Assembly (NCBI RefSeq): GCF_002075345.1
Contig: NZ_NAEW01000005.1
Span: 124,001-188,000, forward strand
Direction: 5' to 3'
Length of the DNA stretch: 64,000 bases
Origin: Citrobacter braakii
GTDB taxonomy: Bacteria; Pseudomonadota; Gammaproteobacteria; Enterobacterales; Enterobacteriaceae
Shown here: positions 9,053 to 24,080 of the stretch, piece by piece
Position numbering within the stretch: position 1 is the first letter of the stretch
Layout: every line of letters starts with the position of its first letter
Notes under the pieces: generated by a model
What the model was told of the DNA's origin: nothing
The model's database searches: none
Seen by the model: only the letters and a program-made list of their open reading frames with translations
Translations under genes and position numbers: made by a program

Positions 9053-11167
9053 CTAGTTACGGTTACGGGTGACTTTTATCACGTCCGGCATGACGCGGAT
9101 TTTGCGCATGATATTCGCCAGGTGCACGCGATCGCGAGCGGTCAGGCGAATAAAGGCGCTATAGACGCGGCCATCTTTCTCTTCCGTATTCAGACTTTGA
9201 ATGTTGGAGGTGGTCGTGTTGATTGCCGCCGTCAGGTTTGCCAGAGCACCCTGGTGGTTAAACATATCCACCTTAATCTCGGTGATGAACTCCTGCTCTG
9301 TCTCTTTATCCCATTCCACCGCCATAAACTTCTCTGGCTCTTTTTGATAGCCACGAATGTTACGGCAGGATTCATGGTGAATCACCAGACCTTTACCCGG
9401 GCTGACGTGGGCAATGATTGGATCGCCAGGAATCGGACGACAGCATTTCGCGAAGGTGATCAGCACGCCATCTGCGCCTTTGATCGGCAGATGACCGTGA
9501 CCAGATTGCGCTGGCACGTTTGCCGTTGCTTCGCCCTGCTGGAGGTTTTTCGCTACCACCACGCTCATGGCGTTACCCAGACCGATTTCCGCGAGCAGAT
9601 CGTCAAGCGTGGCGAGCTTCATGCGCTCAAGCTCACGCTGGATGCTCTCTGGCGGGATCTCAGCCAGTTTACGGCTACCGCCTAAGGCATGGTTGAGCAG
9701 TCGACGACCCAGACTGACGGAATCATCGCGCTTGAGGTTTTTCAGCAGTTGGCGAATTTTGGCGCGCGCTTTCGAACTGACTACGAAGTTGAGCCACGCT
9801 GCATTCGGACGGGCGCCCGGAGCGGTAATAATCTCAACGGTCTGGCCGCTAAAGAGCGGCTGCGAAAGCGGGTAAGGTTGTCTGTCGACGCGTGCGCCGA
9901 CGCAGGCGTGACCGATATCGGTATGCACGGCGTAGGCGAAGTCGACAGGCGTTGCACCGGCAGGCAGTTCGACAATGCGCCCTTCCGGTGTGAAAACATA
10001 AATCTCATCCGGGAAGAGATCAGATTTGACGCTTTCAATAAATTCAAACGAGCTACCGGCGCTCTGCTGCAGTTCCAGCAGGCTTTGCATCCAGCGTTGA
10101 GCGCGGATTTGTGCGGTGGTGCTGCTTTCGCCGCCGTGCTCTTTGTAAGCCCAGTGCGCTGCTACACCCATTTCTGCCATCTGGTCCATGTCTTCGGTAC
10201 GAATCTGTACTTCAACCGGGACGCCGTGAGGGCCGATCATTGAGGTGTGCAAAGACTGATATCCGTTCGCTTTCGGAATGGCGATATAGTCTTTCACGCG
10301 ACCAGGACGAGGTTTGTACAGGCTGTGCATCTGGCCGAGTACGCGATAACAGGTATCGGAATCATGAACGATAACGCGAAAAGCGTAGATATCCATGATG
10401 GAGTGAAAACGCTGCTCTTTGAGCACCATTTTGCAGTAAATAGAGTACAGGTGCTTCTCGCGGCCACTTACGCGACACGGAATACCTGCCTCTTGCAAAC
10501 GCCCTTCGATTTCCGAGAGGATTTTTTGGATCATCTCTTTGCGGTTGCCACGAGCGGCTTTAACCACTTCTTTAATCACGCGATAGCGGTTCGGGTACAG
10601 CGCTTCAAAACCCAGCTCTTCCAGCTCGGTTTTAATGTGATGAATACCTAAACGGTGTGCCAGCGGACTATAGATTTCGAGGGTTTCACGGGCGATGCGG
10701 CGACGCTTGTCCGGGCGTAATGAGCCCAGCGTGCGCATGTTGTGGGTACGGTCAGCGAGTTTGATGAGAATGACGCGGATATCCTGCACCATCGCCATAA
10801 TCATCTTGCGAAAGTTTTCAGCTTGCGCCTCTTTCTTGTCGCGAAACTTAAGCTTATCAAGTTTCGACACCCCTTCTACCAGTTCAGCAACGCTTTTACC
10901 AAAAAGCTGTTCCATGTCCTGGTAGGTGGCAGGGGTATCTTCAATCACGTCATGCAGCAGCGCAGCCATCAGCGTTTCATAGTCGAGTTTCATCTCGGCC
11001 AGAATGCAGGCTACCGCTACCGGGTGCGTGATATAGGGTTCACCGCTTGAACGTGTCTGGCCCTCGTGAGCGTCACGTGCAACGAGATACGCCTGCCGAA
11101 GACGCTTAATCTGGTCTTCCGGCAGGTAGTTTTGAATCAGTTGATTCAGGCTTTCAAACAGATACAA
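9053..11167 (-). CDS. spoT: Bifunctional (p)ppGpp synthase/hydrolase SpoT
   Basis: Controls the alarmone (p)ppGpp, mainly by hydrolysis, in response to carbon, fatty-acid and iron starvation. It has 704 residues against 702 in E. coli. Domain order is N-terminal HD hydrolase (His72-Asp73 in LLHDVIEDT), a synthetase domain with GRVKDYIAIPKANGYQSLH, then TGS (DEIYVFTPEGR), a cysteine-containing region (FAKCCRPIPGD) and a C-terminal ACT domain. The hydrolase residues look intact. It starts 18 bases after rpoZ and is followed closely by trmH, as in E. coli. Confidence 0.97.
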   Translation of the reverse strand: MYLFESLNQLIQNYLPEDQIKRLRQAYLVARDAHEGQTRSSGEPYITHPVAVACILAEMKLDYETLMAALLHDVIEDTPATYQDMEQLFGKSVAELVEGVSKLDKLKFRDKKEAQAENFRKMIMAMVQDIRVILIKLADRTHNMRTLGSLRPDKRRRIARETLEIYSPLAHRLGIHHIKTELEELGFEALYPNRYRVIKEVVKAARGNRKEMIQKILSEIEGRLQEAGIPCRVSGREKHLYSIYCKMVLKEQRFHSIMDIYAFRVIVHDSDTCYRVLGQMHSLYKPRPGRVKDYIAIPKANGYQSLHTSMIGPHGVPVEVQIRTEDMDQMAEMGVAAHWAYKEHGGESSTTAQIRAQRWMQSLLELQQSAGSSFEFIESVKSDLFPDEIYVFTPEGRIVELPAGATPVDFAYAVHTDIGHACVGARVDRQPYPLSQPLFSGQTVEIITAPGARPNAAWLNFVVSSKARAKIRQLLKNLKRDDSVSLGRRLLNHALGGSRKLAEIPPESIQRELERMKLATLDDLLAEIGLGNAMSVVVAKNLQQGEATANVPAQSGHGHLPIKGADGVLITFAKCCRPIPGDPIIAHVSPGKGLVIHHESCRNIRGYQKEPEKFMAVEWDKETEQEFITEIKVDMFNHQGALANLTAAINTTTSNIQSLNTEEKDGRVYSAFIRLTARDRVHLANIMRKIRVMPDVIKVTRNRN

Positions 11168-11185
11168 GGGCGACCCGCTTTGTGA

Positions 11186-11461
11186 TTAACGACGACCTTC
11201 AGCAATAGCGGTAACGGCTTGTAATTCAGCGGCTTCCTGCTCTTGCTGTTCCTGGCGTTCACGCACGTCGAGGATCTGGTTGTTGATCAGACCTTCTTCG
11301 ATTTCGCGCAGCGCGATAACGGTAGTTTTATCGTTTTCTTCCGGTACGAGCGGATCCTTTCCGCCTACCTGCATCTGACGAGCGCGACGCGCGGCGACCA
11401 GTACCAGGTCAAAACGGTTACCAATTTTCTCTACAGCGTCCTGAACAGTTACGCGTGCCAT
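11186..11461 (-). CDS. rpoZ: RNA polymerase omega subunit
   Basis: Small subunit of 91 residues that helps fold and assemble the beta-prime subunit and contributes to one (p)ppGpp site on RNA polymerase. The sequence [20 protein letters not shown] is the conserved start of the family. It is first in a tight cluster with spoT, and gmk lies just upstream on the same strand. Confidence 0.97.
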
Positions 11462-11515
11462 ACTTAAAATGCTCCACAGGTGAAGAAATGACTGGGCATG
11501 ATACTGAATGTGGGT

Positions 11516-12223
<708 letters not shown>

Positions 12224-12328
12224 TCACACTTTTTGCGCATGTTTATTGCGTTTTGCGTACCAGTTTCCTGTTTTATCCGCGATTTGCAGCAATTCGTGCA
12301 AATGTCAGGAACGTTGCGCGCAGGATGA

Positions 12329-14694
<2,366 letters not shown>

Positions 14695-14902
14695 GTATTC
14701 CCCCTGATTTGCTGGGGCTAAGGTTAACGATTTGTGCGCATTGTCACGATTGAGATTTTCTAAGGTGAAGCGATTTTAATAACTACAGCTAATGTGATTT
14801 TGCTGTAAATGCGTTATGGCATGCGCTTTACTTTATGAATGGTGACAATAAATGATGAGAAAATATAATTCGAACTGGATGGGTCACAACCGAAGTGTTG
14901 GG

Positions 14903-14943
14903 AAAAACACGTAGCCCCGCCGTTTATGGGGGGGCTACGTGGA
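14903..14943 (-). terminator. Intrinsic terminator of yicC
   Basis: CACGTAGCCCC (14908-14918) pairs with GGGGCTACGTG (14931-14941). On the minus strand the stem is followed by a run of T (the A-run at 14903-14907), so it should end the yicC transcript. The rest of the 256-base gap to yicG shows no gene. Confidence 0.8.
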
Positions 14944-14950
14944 ATGGAGT

Positions 14951-15814
14951 TTACTCGATATTCTGAATTTGCTCGCGCATTTGCTCGATCAATACCTTCA
15001 GTTCAATTGCGGAATTAGTCACCTCGGCATTGATAGACTTGGATGCAAGAGTGTTCGACTCACGGTTGAATTCCTGCATCATGAAGTCCAGACGGCGGCC
15101 AACAGCCTCTTTTTTCTTCAGAATGTTGTAGGTTTCTTTGACGTGGGCTTCCAGACGATCTAACTCTTCTGCTACATCGATGCGCTGCGCCATCAGCACC
15201 AGTTCTTGCTCAAGGCGGTTATTCTCCAGTTGCACCTGGGCGTCTTCCAGTTTGGCTACCAGACGCTCACGCTGCCATTGCAGAATTTCCGGCATATGTG
15301 CACGCACTTTAGCGACTTCAGTGCTGACGCCTTCCAGACGCTGCTCGATCAGCGCTTTCAGCGCCTGACCTTCGGTTTCTCGCGCGATGATGAAGTCATC
15401 CAGCGTACCGTCAAGCGCGGCGAGGATTTCGGCGGCAATGGCGTCCAGATCTTGCTCCTGGGCAGCCATTACGCCTGGCCAGCGCAGGATATCAACTGGG
15501 TTAATTTCACCTTCATCACTCTGCATTTTGACCCAGTTAGCAGCGCTAACGAGCTGTTTAGCGAGCTTTTCATTTAGAATCAGCTCGCCCTGGGCGCTGG
15601 CATCAGGCTCAAAACGCAGCGTACACTCGACTTTACCGCGCGTCAGACGCGTGCGAATACGTTCGCGAACAACGGGTTCAAGACTACGGAACTGTTCCGG
15701 CAGGCGAAAATAAGTTTCCAGATAACGCTGGTTTACCGAGCGCATTTCCCAGGTAGCGCTACCCCATTCACCCTTGATTTCACGCCGGGCGTAGGCGGTC
15801 ATGCTGCGGATCAT
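14951..15814 (-). CDS. yicC: YicC-family endoribonuclease
   Basis: Protein of 287 residues belonging to the UPF0701/YicC family, members of which are now described as endoribonucleases acting on small RNAs. MIRSMTAYARRE and the C-terminal FMMQEFNRESNTLASKS are highly conserved signatures. I selected the ATG at 15814, not the upstream in-frame one at 15862, because MIRSMTAYAR is the universal start. It is divergent from rph. Confidence 0.93.
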   Translation of the reverse strand: MIRSMTAYARREIKGEWGSATWEMRSVNQRYLETYFRLPEQFRSLEPVVRERIRTRLTRGKVECTLRFEPDASAQGELILNEKLAKQLVSAANWVKMQSDEGEINPVDILRWPGVMAAQEQDLDAIAAEILAALDGTLDDFIIARETEGQALKALIEQRLEGVSTEVAKVRAHMPEILQWQRERLVAKLEDAQVQLENNRLEQELVLMAQRIDVAEELDRLEAHVKETYNILKKKEAVGRRLDFMMQEFNRESNTLASKSINAEVTNSAIELKVLIEQMREQIQNIE

Positions 15815-15897
15815 AGACGTTCCTGTTTTTAAAGATGAGATGGGAGGATTATAGCCATCCACGTCTTGTCAGGATAGGAATAACAGTCGGAAGTCCG

Positions 15898-15903
15898 TAT
15901 AAT
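15898..15903 (+). promoter_or_regulatory. Perfect -10 box upstream of rph-pyrE
   Basis: TATAAT lies 36 bases before the rph start, in the divergent yicC-rph spacer. A clear -35 at 16-18 bases spacing is not obvious, so the full promoter is uncertain. Confidence 0.5.
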
Positions 15904-15939
15904 GCGCAGCCACATTCGTTTCAAGCCGGAGATTTTATC

Positions 15940-16656
15940 ATGCGTCCAGCAGGTCGTAGTGCCAACCAGGTGCGTCCCGTCACCCTGACCCGTAATTATA
16001 CAAAACACGCTGAAGGCTCCGTGCTGGTCGAATTTGGTGATACCAAAGTGCTGTGTACTGCCTCTATTGATGAAGGCGTACCGCGTTTTCTGAAAGGTCA
16101 GGGCCAGGGCTGGATCACCGCAGAATATGGCATGCTGCCACGCGCCACGCACACCCGTAACGCCCGTGAAGCGGCGAAAGGTAAGCAGGGCGGTCGTACC
16201 ATGGAAATCCAGCGTCTGATCGCTCGTGCGCTGCGCGCCGCCGTTGATCTGAAGACGCTCGGTGAATTCACTATTACGCTGGACTGCGATGTTATTCAGG
16301 CAGATGGCGGTACGCGCACTGCATCAATTACCGGCGCATGTGTGGCGTTGGCTGATGCGCTGAACAAGCTGGTTGCGAGCGGTAAACTGAAAACTAACCC
16401 GATGAAAGGGATGGTCGCCGCGGTTTCCGTGGGCATTGTGAACGGTGAAGCGCTCTGTGACCTCGAATACGTTGAGGACTCTGCCGCAGAAACCGACATG
16501 AACGTGGTGATGACTGAAGACGGACGCATTATAGAGGTGCAGGGTACGGCAGAAGGCGAGCCGTTCAGCCATGAAGAACTTCTCACCCTACTGGCGTTAG
16601 CCCGAGGGGGAATCGAATCCATTGTAACGACGCAGAAGGCGGCGTTAGAAAATTGA
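15940..16656 (+). CDS. rph: Ribonuclease PH (intact)
   Basis: Phosphate-dependent 3' to 5' exonuclease that trims tRNA precursors. It has 238 residues, the full length; the frameshift known in E. coli K-12 MG1655 is absent, so Rph should be active here. [19 protein letters not shown] is the conserved start at 15940, and phosphate-site residues are in [10 protein letters not shown]. The reading frame stays open further upstream but without the family start. Translation of its 3' end is coupled to the pyrE attenuator just downstream. Confidence 0.96.
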   Translation: MRPAGRSANQVRPVTLTRNYTKHAEGSVLVEFGDTKVLCTASIDEGVPRFLKGQGQGWITAEYGMLPRATHTRNAREAAKGKQGGRTMEIQRLIARALRAAVDLKTLGEFTITLDCDVIQADGGTRTASITGACVALADALNKLVASGKLKTNPMKGMVAAVSVGIVNGEALCDLEYVEDSAAETDMNVVMTEDGRIIEVQGTAEGEPFSHEELLTLLALARGGIESIVTTQKAALEN

Positions 16657-16660
16657 TTTT

Positions 16661-16689
16661 AAAGGCGACTGATGAGTCGCCTTTTTTTT
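16661..16689 (+). terminator. pyrE attenuator
   Basis: AAAGGCGACT, loop GATG, AGTCGCCTTT followed by eight T residues begins 5 bases after the rph stop. In E. coli this rph-pyrE hairpin is a UTP-sensitive attenuator: when UTP is low, polymerase pauses, ribosomes on rph stay close behind and block the hairpin, so pyrE is read. The layout here is the same. Confidence 0.88.
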
Positions 16690-16721
16690 GTCTGTAATAA
16701 AGTGAGATGAGGAGCGAATCC

Positions 16722-17363
16722 ATGAAACCGTATCAGCGCCAGTTTATTGAGTTTGCGCTTAGCAAGCAGGTACTAAAGTTTGGCGAGTTTACGCTGAAAT
16801 CCGGGCGTAAAAGCCCCTATTTCTTCAATGCCGGGCTGTTTAATACCGGGCGCTGCCTGGCACTGTTAGGCCGTTTTTATGCCGAAGCGCTGATGGATTC
16901 CGGTATTGAGTACGATTTGCTGTTTGGTCCGGCCTACAAAGGTATCCCGATTGCGACCACCACGGCTGTTGCACTGGCGGAACACCACGATAAAGATTTG
17001 CCGTACTGCTTTAACCGTAAAGAGGCGAAGACCCACGGTGAAGGCGGTAATCTGGTAGGTAGCGCACTTGAGGGGCGTGTAATGCTGGTGGATGATGTTA
17101 TCACTGCAGGTACGGCTATTCGTGAGTCGATGGAAATTATTCAGGCTAACGGCGCTACGCTGGCGGGGGTACTGATTTCTCTCGATCGTCAGGAACGCGG
17201 TCGCGGCGAGATTTCAGCGATTCAGGAAGTGGAACGCGATTATGGCTGCAAGGTGATTTCTATCATTACCCTGAAAGATCTGATTGCGTATCTGGAAGAA
17301 AAACCAGAAATGGCAGAACACCTGGCCGCAGTACGGGCGTATCGCGAAGCGTACGGCGTATAA
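16722..17363 (+). CDS. pyrE: Orotate phosphoribosyltransferase
   Basis: Converts orotate and PRPP to orotidine monophosphate in pyrimidine synthesis. It has 213 residues from the ATG at 16722, preceded by GATGAGGAGC; the frame opens five codons earlier but [11 protein letters not shown] is the known start. The PRPP-binding motif [13 protein letters not shown] is intact and the flexible catalytic loop [10 protein letters not shown] is visible. Expression is set by the attenuator in front of it. Confidence 0.97.
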   Translation: MKPYQRQFIEFALSKQVLKFGEFTLKSGRKSPYFFNAGLFNTGRCLALLGRFYAEALMDSGIEYDLLFGPAYKGIPIATTTAVALAEHHDKDLPYCFNRKEAKTHGEGGNLVGSALEGRVMLVDDVITAGTAIRESMEIIQANGATLAGVLISLDRQERGRGEISAIQEVERDYGCKVISIITLKDLIAYLEEKPEMAEHLAAVRAYREAYGV

Positions 17364-17368
17364 GAACT

Positions 17369-17440
17369 GCCGGATGGCGCTGCGCTTATCCAGCCTACGC
17401 ACCGCAGGGTTCGTAGGCAAAATAGGCGAGGTCGCCATCC
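17369..17440. repeat. REP pair (BIME-like) between pyrE and slmA
   Basis: Positions 17369-17399 read as a REP element, beginning GCCGGATGGCGCTGCG and ending CTTATCCAGCCTACG. An inverted, degenerate partner follows at about 17413-17440 (GTAGGCAAAATAGG...CGCCATCC). The pair lies between converging pyrE and slmA, a usual place for such elements. Confidence 0.75.
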
Positions 17441-17450
17441 AACAACGGTG

Positions 17451-18047
17451 TTACTGCAATTGAGCGGCAACCAACGGCCAGCGGATGTCGAAATCATCCG
17501 TTGGGCGGTATTTAAATTCGCTACGTACAAACCGGGACAGCATACCTTCGCAGAAAGCCAGTAGCTGGCTGGCCAGCAGCGTTTCATCCACGGTGTAGCC
17601 TTCACCTTCACGCATTCTTTTTTCTCGCAGAACCTGGCGTAACTGCGCCTCAATTCGCTCAAAAAGCTGGTTAATACGGCCTTGCAGACGGTCTTGCTCG
17701 AACATCAACGCGTGTCCGGTCAGAATTCGCGTCAGGCCAGGATTACGTTCACCGAACCCTAAAATCAGCAGTACGATCAGACGCAATCGCGCGTTAGTGT
17801 CCTTTTCATCTTTCAAAATCAGATTGATACGGGTAATCAGACTATCTTCGATAAACTCAATCAGGCTATCGAACATGCGGGTCTTGCTGGGAAAATGGCG
17901 ATACAAGGCCGCTTCGGAAACGCCCACAGAGGCCGCCAGTTTAGCTGTCGTGATGCGTTGGCTACCATCGCTGGACTCAAGCATCAGTGCCAGAGACTGA
18001 AGTATTTCTTCGCGACGATTCCTTTTCGCAGTTTGCTTTTCTACCAT
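17451..18047 (-). CDS. slmA: Nucleoid occlusion factor SlmA
   Basis: TetR-fold DNA-binding protein of 198 residues that blocks FtsZ ring assembly over the nucleoid. The N-terminal helix-turn-helix is visible ([20 protein letters not shown]). The remaining helices form the dimer and FtsZ-binding region. The start at 18047 ([16 protein letters not shown]) matches the family; a longer frame upstream is not conserved. It is near-identical to E. coli SlmA and lies next to dut as usual. Confidence 0.96.
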   Translation of the reverse strand: MVEKQTAKRNRREEILQSLALMLESSDGSQRITTAKLAASVGVSEAALYRHFPSKTRMFDSLIEFIEDSLITRINLILKDEKDTNARLRLIVLLILGFGERNPGLTRILTGHALMFEQDRLQGRINQLFERIEAQLRQVLREKRMREGEGYTVDETLLASQLLAFCEGMLSRFVRSEFKYRPTDDFDIRWPLVAAQLQ

Positions 18048-18163
18048 GTTACAAAATACCCCTGAAAATAAGCTCTTGCCAGGCAGGCATCCACACAGCG
18101 ACCGCAAACGGGTGTTTGCGGTGTGTTATTGCGTTATTACGCTGTGAGATACTTTTCTGCGGG

Positions 18164-18622
18164 TTACTTGCGCCCGGAATGGCCGAAGCCACCTTCGCCA
18201 CGATCGGTGGCTTCAAACTCTTCCACCAAATTAAATTCAGCCTGGACGACCGGTACAAATACCATCTGCGCGATACGTTCGCCCGGTTCAATAGTAAAGT
18301 TGTCCTGACCACGGTTCCAGATTGAAACCATCAGCTGGCCCTGGTAGTCGGAATCAATCAAACCGACCAGATTGCCCAGTACGATCCCGTGCTTATGGCC
18401 CAGCCCGGAGCGCGGGAGCATCACCGCCGCAAGAGAAGGATCGGCAATGTGGATAGCTAACCCGGTTGGCACCAGCGTTGTTGCGCCAGGCGCCAGTTCT
18501 ACGGCGTCATCAAGACAGGCACGCAGGTCAAGTCCGGCAGAACCAGAAGTGGCGTACGTCGGGAGCGGAAATTGTTGCCCTACGCGCGGGTCCAGAATCT
18601 TAACGTCGATTTTTTTCATCAT
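18164..18622 (-). CDS. dut: Deoxyuridine triphosphatase
   Basis: Hydrolyses dUTP to dUMP and pyrophosphate, keeping uracil out of DNA and supplying dUMP. It has 152 residues (151 from the second ATG). The five family motifs are visible, including [34 protein letters not shown] and the mobile C-terminal [10 protein letters not shown]. Its first codons overlap the end of coaBC by about 23 bases, showing translational coupling in a coaBC-dut unit. Confidence 0.97.
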   Translation of the reverse strand: MMKKIDVKILDPRVGQQFPLPTYATSGSAGLDLRACLDDAVELAPGATTLVPTGLAIHIADPSLAAVMLPRSGLGHKHGIVLGNLVGLIDSDYQGQLMVSIWNRGQDNFTIEPGERIAQMVFVPVVQAEFNLVEEFEATDRGEGGFGHSGRK

Positions 18623-19823
18623 AACGGGTCACGATCTCGTCGAGTAATAATTGGCCCAGGAGTTCTTTGCGCTCAAGCGGTAAGACTTTATCTCCATCCT
18701 GCCAAAAAAGGTGTAATGCGTTGCTGTCGCTGTTAAATCCTTGAGTGGACAGCGAAACGTCGTTCGCACAGATCACATCAAGGTTTTTGCGGATGCGTTT
18801 TTGCCGGGCATATTCTTCCACATTATTTGTTTCGGCGGCAAACCCAACGACAAAAGGACGATTAGCATCCAGTGCGGCAACACCAGCGATGATGTCTGGG
18901 TTTTTGACCATTTTTACTGTTAATTCATCACCCTGCGTTGCCTGTTTTTTGATTTTTTCACTGGCGACAGTTTCAGCGCGATAATCAGCGACTGCGGCGC
19001 AGCCGATAAAAATATGCTGTTGTTGCACCGCAGATTGCACGGCGGCTTCCATTTCCAGTGCGGTCATCACATCAATGCGCTGGACAAAAGGCGGTGTAGG
19101 TAACGAAACCGGACCTGATACCAGCGTGACGTTTGCCCCGCGTTTTGCGGCAGCGGCCGCGATAGCAAATCCCATTTTCCCGGAGCTGTGGTTGGAAATA
19201 TAACGCACGGGATCAAGCGGTTCACGCGTCGGGCCTGCTGTAATCATGATGTTGAGATGTTGCAGATCTTTGACAGGTGAAAAATGTTCTGCCGCCATAT
19301 CCACAATTGTTAACGGATCCAGCATACGTCCAGGACCGACATCACCACATGCCTGACTACCGCTGTCAGGGCCCCAAATGAGCAAACCGCGCGAGGCAAG
19401 AATGCCCAGATTGTGTTGGGTTGCGGCAGCGCGGTACATCTGCTGGTTCATCGCCGGCAGCACGGCAACAGGCGCTGGCGTTGCCAGACAGATCGTAGAC
19501 ACCAGATCGTTGGCCATACCTGCGGCAACGCGGGCAATCAGGTCTGCCGTCGCAGGGGCCAGTATAACCAAATCGGCCCATTTCCCCAGCTCAATGTGGC
19601 CCATCGCGGCTTCGGCTGCGGGGTCAAGCAGGCTGTCGGATACGGGATAGCCCGAAACCGCCTGTAAGCTCAGAGGAGTAATAAACGCTTTTGCTGCTTC
19701 GGTCATCGCCACGCGGACGTCTGCGCCGCGTTCCCGTAAACGACGCACCAGCTCAGGGGTTTTGTACGCAGCAATCCCGCCACTGACGCCAAGTACGATT
19801 TTTTTACCGGCCAGGCTCATCAT
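18600..19823 (-). CDS. coaBC: Bifunctional CoaBC (PPC synthetase / decarboxylase)
   Basis: Makes 4'-phosphopantetheine in two steps of coenzyme A synthesis. It has 407 residues. The N-terminal half is the FMN-dependent decarboxylase CoaC, with [16 protein letters not shown], the active-site His75 in [11 protein letters not shown] and the PAMNQQMY motif; the C-terminal half is the CTP-dependent synthetase CoaB, beginning about residue 190 ([17 protein letters not shown]) with [10 protein letters not shown]. It overlaps dut downstream and is divergent from radC. Confidence 0.97.
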   Translation of the reverse strand: MMSLAGKKIVLGVSGGIAAYKTPELVRRLRERGADVRVAMTEAAKAFITPLSLQAVSGYPVSDSLLDPAAEAAMGHIELGKWADLVILAPATADLIARVAAGMANDLVSTICLATPAPVAVLPAMNQQMYRAAATQHNLGILASRGLLIWGPDSGSQACGDVGPGRMLDPLTIVDMAAEHFSPVKDLQHLNIMITAGPTREPLDPVRYISNHSSGKMGFAIAAAAAKRGANVTLVSGPVSLPTPPFVQRIDVMTALEMEAAVQSAVQQQHIFIGCAAVADYRAETVASEKIKKQATQGDELTVKMVKNPDIIAGVAALDANRPFVVGFAAETNNVEEYARQKRIRKNLDVICANDVSLSTQGFNSDSNALHLFWQDGDKVLPLERKELLGQLLLDEIVTRYDEKNRR

Positions 19824-19992
19824 GATCTTTCCTGTTGGGTTTCACCAGAAGGCGGATATTTTATCACAATCCGCAATGTGTCGTGCTTTTGCCCGCGCTC
19901 CAGTTTGCGAGGCTCTACGAAGAAGTGAAAACAGAGCGTCGATTCGCCGCTGGCGTTATGCCACTATGCGGACGCGAAAGGAGGGGAAAAGC

Positions 19993-20658
19993 ATGGAAAA
20001 TACAGGACGTATAATGCCTCGGGAAAAGCTGTTGGCGCAGGGGGCCAGTTCGCTGACCGACGTAGAGCTACTGGCTCTTTTTCTACGCACCGGGATACTG
20101 GGTAAAGATGTGCTTACGCTGGCGAAAGAGATGCTTCAGCATTTTGATTCGTTGTATGGCCTGTTGTCTGCTGATTACATGGATTTCAGCTATGTTCAGG
20201 GCATCGGTATCGCGAAGTACGCACAGTTGAAGGGAATAGTGGAGCTGGCAAGGCGCTACTACAACGTACAGGTGATAGAGGAGCGTGCGATACTTAGCCC
20301 GGAAATGGCGCGTGAATTTCTGCAAAGCCAGCTTTCGCAAGAGGAACGCGAGATCTTCTATGTGATCTTTATGGATTCTCAACATCGCGTGATTAAACAC
20401 CGTAAACTTTTTTCCGGAACGCTAAGCCACGTTGAAGTGCATCCGCGAGAAATTGTCCGCGAAGCGATAAAAATGAATGCTTCTGCGGTGATCCTTGCAC
20501 ATAATCACCCTTCGGGGTGTGCAGAGCCGAGCAAAGCAGATAAACTCATCACCGAGCGTGTTGTGAAATGCTGTCAGTTCATGGATATCCGGGTGCTTGA
20601 TCATCTGGTCATTGGGCGCGGAGAGTACGTTTCTTTTGCGGAACGCGGTTGGATTTAA
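19993..20658 (+). CDS. radC: RadC-family JAMM-domain protein (YicR)
   Basis: Protein of 221 residues with an N-terminal helix-hairpin-helix-like region and a C-terminal JAMM metalloprotease fold ([11 protein letters not shown] and [14 protein letters not shown]). The repair role once given to RadC has been withdrawn and the function is unknown. An excellent ribosome site (AAAGGAGGGG at 19978-19987) fixes the start at 19993; the long upstream extension of the frame runs into the opposite-strand coaBC gene and is not coding. Confidence 0.92.
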   Translation: MENTGRIMPREKLLAQGASSLTDVELLALFLRTGILGKDVLTLAKEMLQHFDSLYGLLSADYMDFSYVQGIGIAKYAQLKGIVELARRYYNVQVIEERAILSPEMAREFLQSQLSQEEREIFYVIFMDSQHRVIKHRKLFSGTLSHVEVHPREIVREAIKMNASAVILAHNHPSGCAEPSKADKLITERVVKCCQFMDIRVLDHLVIGRGEYVSFAERGWI

Positions 20659-20700
20659 CGCACTTTACGCGATCCATCGGGATCTTTGTCTGTTCGGGAC

Positions 20701-20729
20701 TTGAGCACATCGCTGACTCAGCGTATACT
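20701..20729 (+). promoter_or_regulatory. Sigma-70 promoter of rpmBG
   Basis: TTGAGC (20701-20706), 17-base spacer, TATACT (20724-20729). Strong match, ahead of a leader of about 200 bases before rpmB. I see no clear regulatory structure in the leader. Confidence 0.75.
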
Positions 20730-20913
20730 ACGCCACCTTTGAGAATCTCGGGTTTGGCATTTGGGCCTGGCAATCGAGAGTTCGCAAATACGCAAAATCA
20801 TTCTTGTTGCGTCCAATGACGAGGCAACGATGAAAGATTTAGTGTATTGAACTGCGATAACCGGGCTGAGAAGCCTGACGAGGCGCCAATACCCCATACG
20901 AAGCTCGAGCTAA

Positions 20914-21171
<258 letters not shown>

Positions 21172-21188
21172 GTACTAAGAGGAAATAA

Positions 21189-21359
<171 letters not shown>

Positions 21360-21377
21360 TTTCCGCTTTGATGTAAA

Positions 21378-21406
21378 GAAAAACCCTGCCTCGGCGGGGT
21401 TTTTTG
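21378..21406 (+). terminator. Terminator of rpmBG
   Basis: AAAAACCCTGCC, loop TC, GGCGGGGTTTTTT, a short GC-rich stem with a T-run 19 bases after the rpmG stop. Confidence 0.88.
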
Positions 21407-21457
21407 TTTTCTGGCCGTCCCCATATTAATGAGACCTGATACACAGCCGGAGATACT

Positions 21458-22267
21458 ATGCCTGAATTACCTGAAGTCGAAACCAGCCGCCGCGGTATTG
21501 AGCCGCATCTGGTGGGGGCAACGATTATGCACGCGACTGTGCGTAACGGTCGTTTGCGTTGGCCAGTATCAGAGGAAATCTATCGTCTGAGTGATAAACC
21601 TGTCCTGAGCGTACAGCGGCGCGCGAAATACCTGCTGCTGGAGCTATCAGATGGCTGGGTAATCATTCACCTGGGGATGTCGGGTAGTTTGCGTATCCTT
21701 TCTGAAGAGCTTCCGGCAGAAAAACATGACCACGTCGACTTAGTGATGAGTAACGGCAAAGTCCTGCGCTATACCGATCCGCGTCGTTTTGGCGCCTGGC
21801 TGTGGACTAAAGAGCTGGATGGGCATAATGTCCTCGCCCATCTTGGCCCTGAGCCGCTGAGCGACGATTTCAATGCTGGTTATCTGCAGCAGAAATGTGC
21901 GAAGAAGAAAACTGCGATTAAACCCTGGCTGATGGATAACAAGCTGGTCGTGGGGGTGGGAAACATCTATGCCAGCGAGTCGCTGTTTGCGGCTGGTATC
22001 CATCCTGACCGTCTGGCGTCATCTTTGTCGCAGGATGAGTGCGAACTGCTGGTGCGCGTTATCAAGGCGGTTTTGCTGCGTTCTATCGAGCAGGGCGGGA
22101 CCACGCTGAAGGACTTTCTGCAAAGTGACGGTAAGCCGGGCTATTTTGCCCAGGAGCTGCAGGTCTATGGGAGAGAAGGTGAACCCTGTCGCGTATGCGG
22201 CGCGCCAATCATTGCGACAAAACACGCTCAGCGCACAACGTTTTATTGCCGTCGCTGTCAGAAATAA
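21458..22267 (+). CDS. mutM: Formamidopyrimidine-DNA glycosylase MutM
   Basis: Base-excision repair enzyme removing 8-oxoguanine and formamidopyrimidines and nicking the abasic site. It has 269 residues, as in E. coli. The catalytic N-terminal proline and glutamate are in MPELPEVET; Lys57 lies in RRAKYLLLE; the C-terminal zinc finger has four cysteines in CRVCGAP and FYCRRCQK. It converges on coaD. Confidence 0.97.
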   Translation: MPELPEVETSRRGIEPHLVGATIMHATVRNGRLRWPVSEEIYRLSDKPVLSVQRRAKYLLLELSDGWVIIHLGMSGSLRILSEELPAEKHDHVDLVMSNGKVLRYTDPRRFGAWLWTKELDGHNVLAHLGPEPLSDDFNAGYLQQKCAKKKTAIKPWLMDNKLVVGVGNIYASESLFAAGIHPDRLASSLSQDECELLVRVIKAVLLRSIEQGGTTLKDFLQSDGKPGYFAQELQVYGREGEPCRVCGAPIIATKHAQRTTFYCRRCQK

Positions 22268-22277
22268 CACCATTATT

Positions 22278-22307
22278 GGCCGGACGTAGAGTATGCCTCA
22301 TCCGGCC
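22278..22307. terminator. Hairpin between converging mutM and coaD
   Basis: GGCCGGA (22278-22284) pairs with TCCGGCC (22301-22307). It resembles a half REP element and lies between converging stops, so it may end both transcripts. Confidence 0.5.
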
Positions 22308-22314
22308 AGACGGA

Positions 22315-24080
<1,766 letters not shown>

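Noticed and set aside
9689-10243. 184-codon frame opposite spoT
   Set aside because: Shadow of spoT; composition and position explain it.
19762-19992. Longer RadC start with 77 extra residues
   Set aside because: The extension overlaps opposite-strand coaBC and the promoter region; the ribosome site and homology fix the start at 19993.
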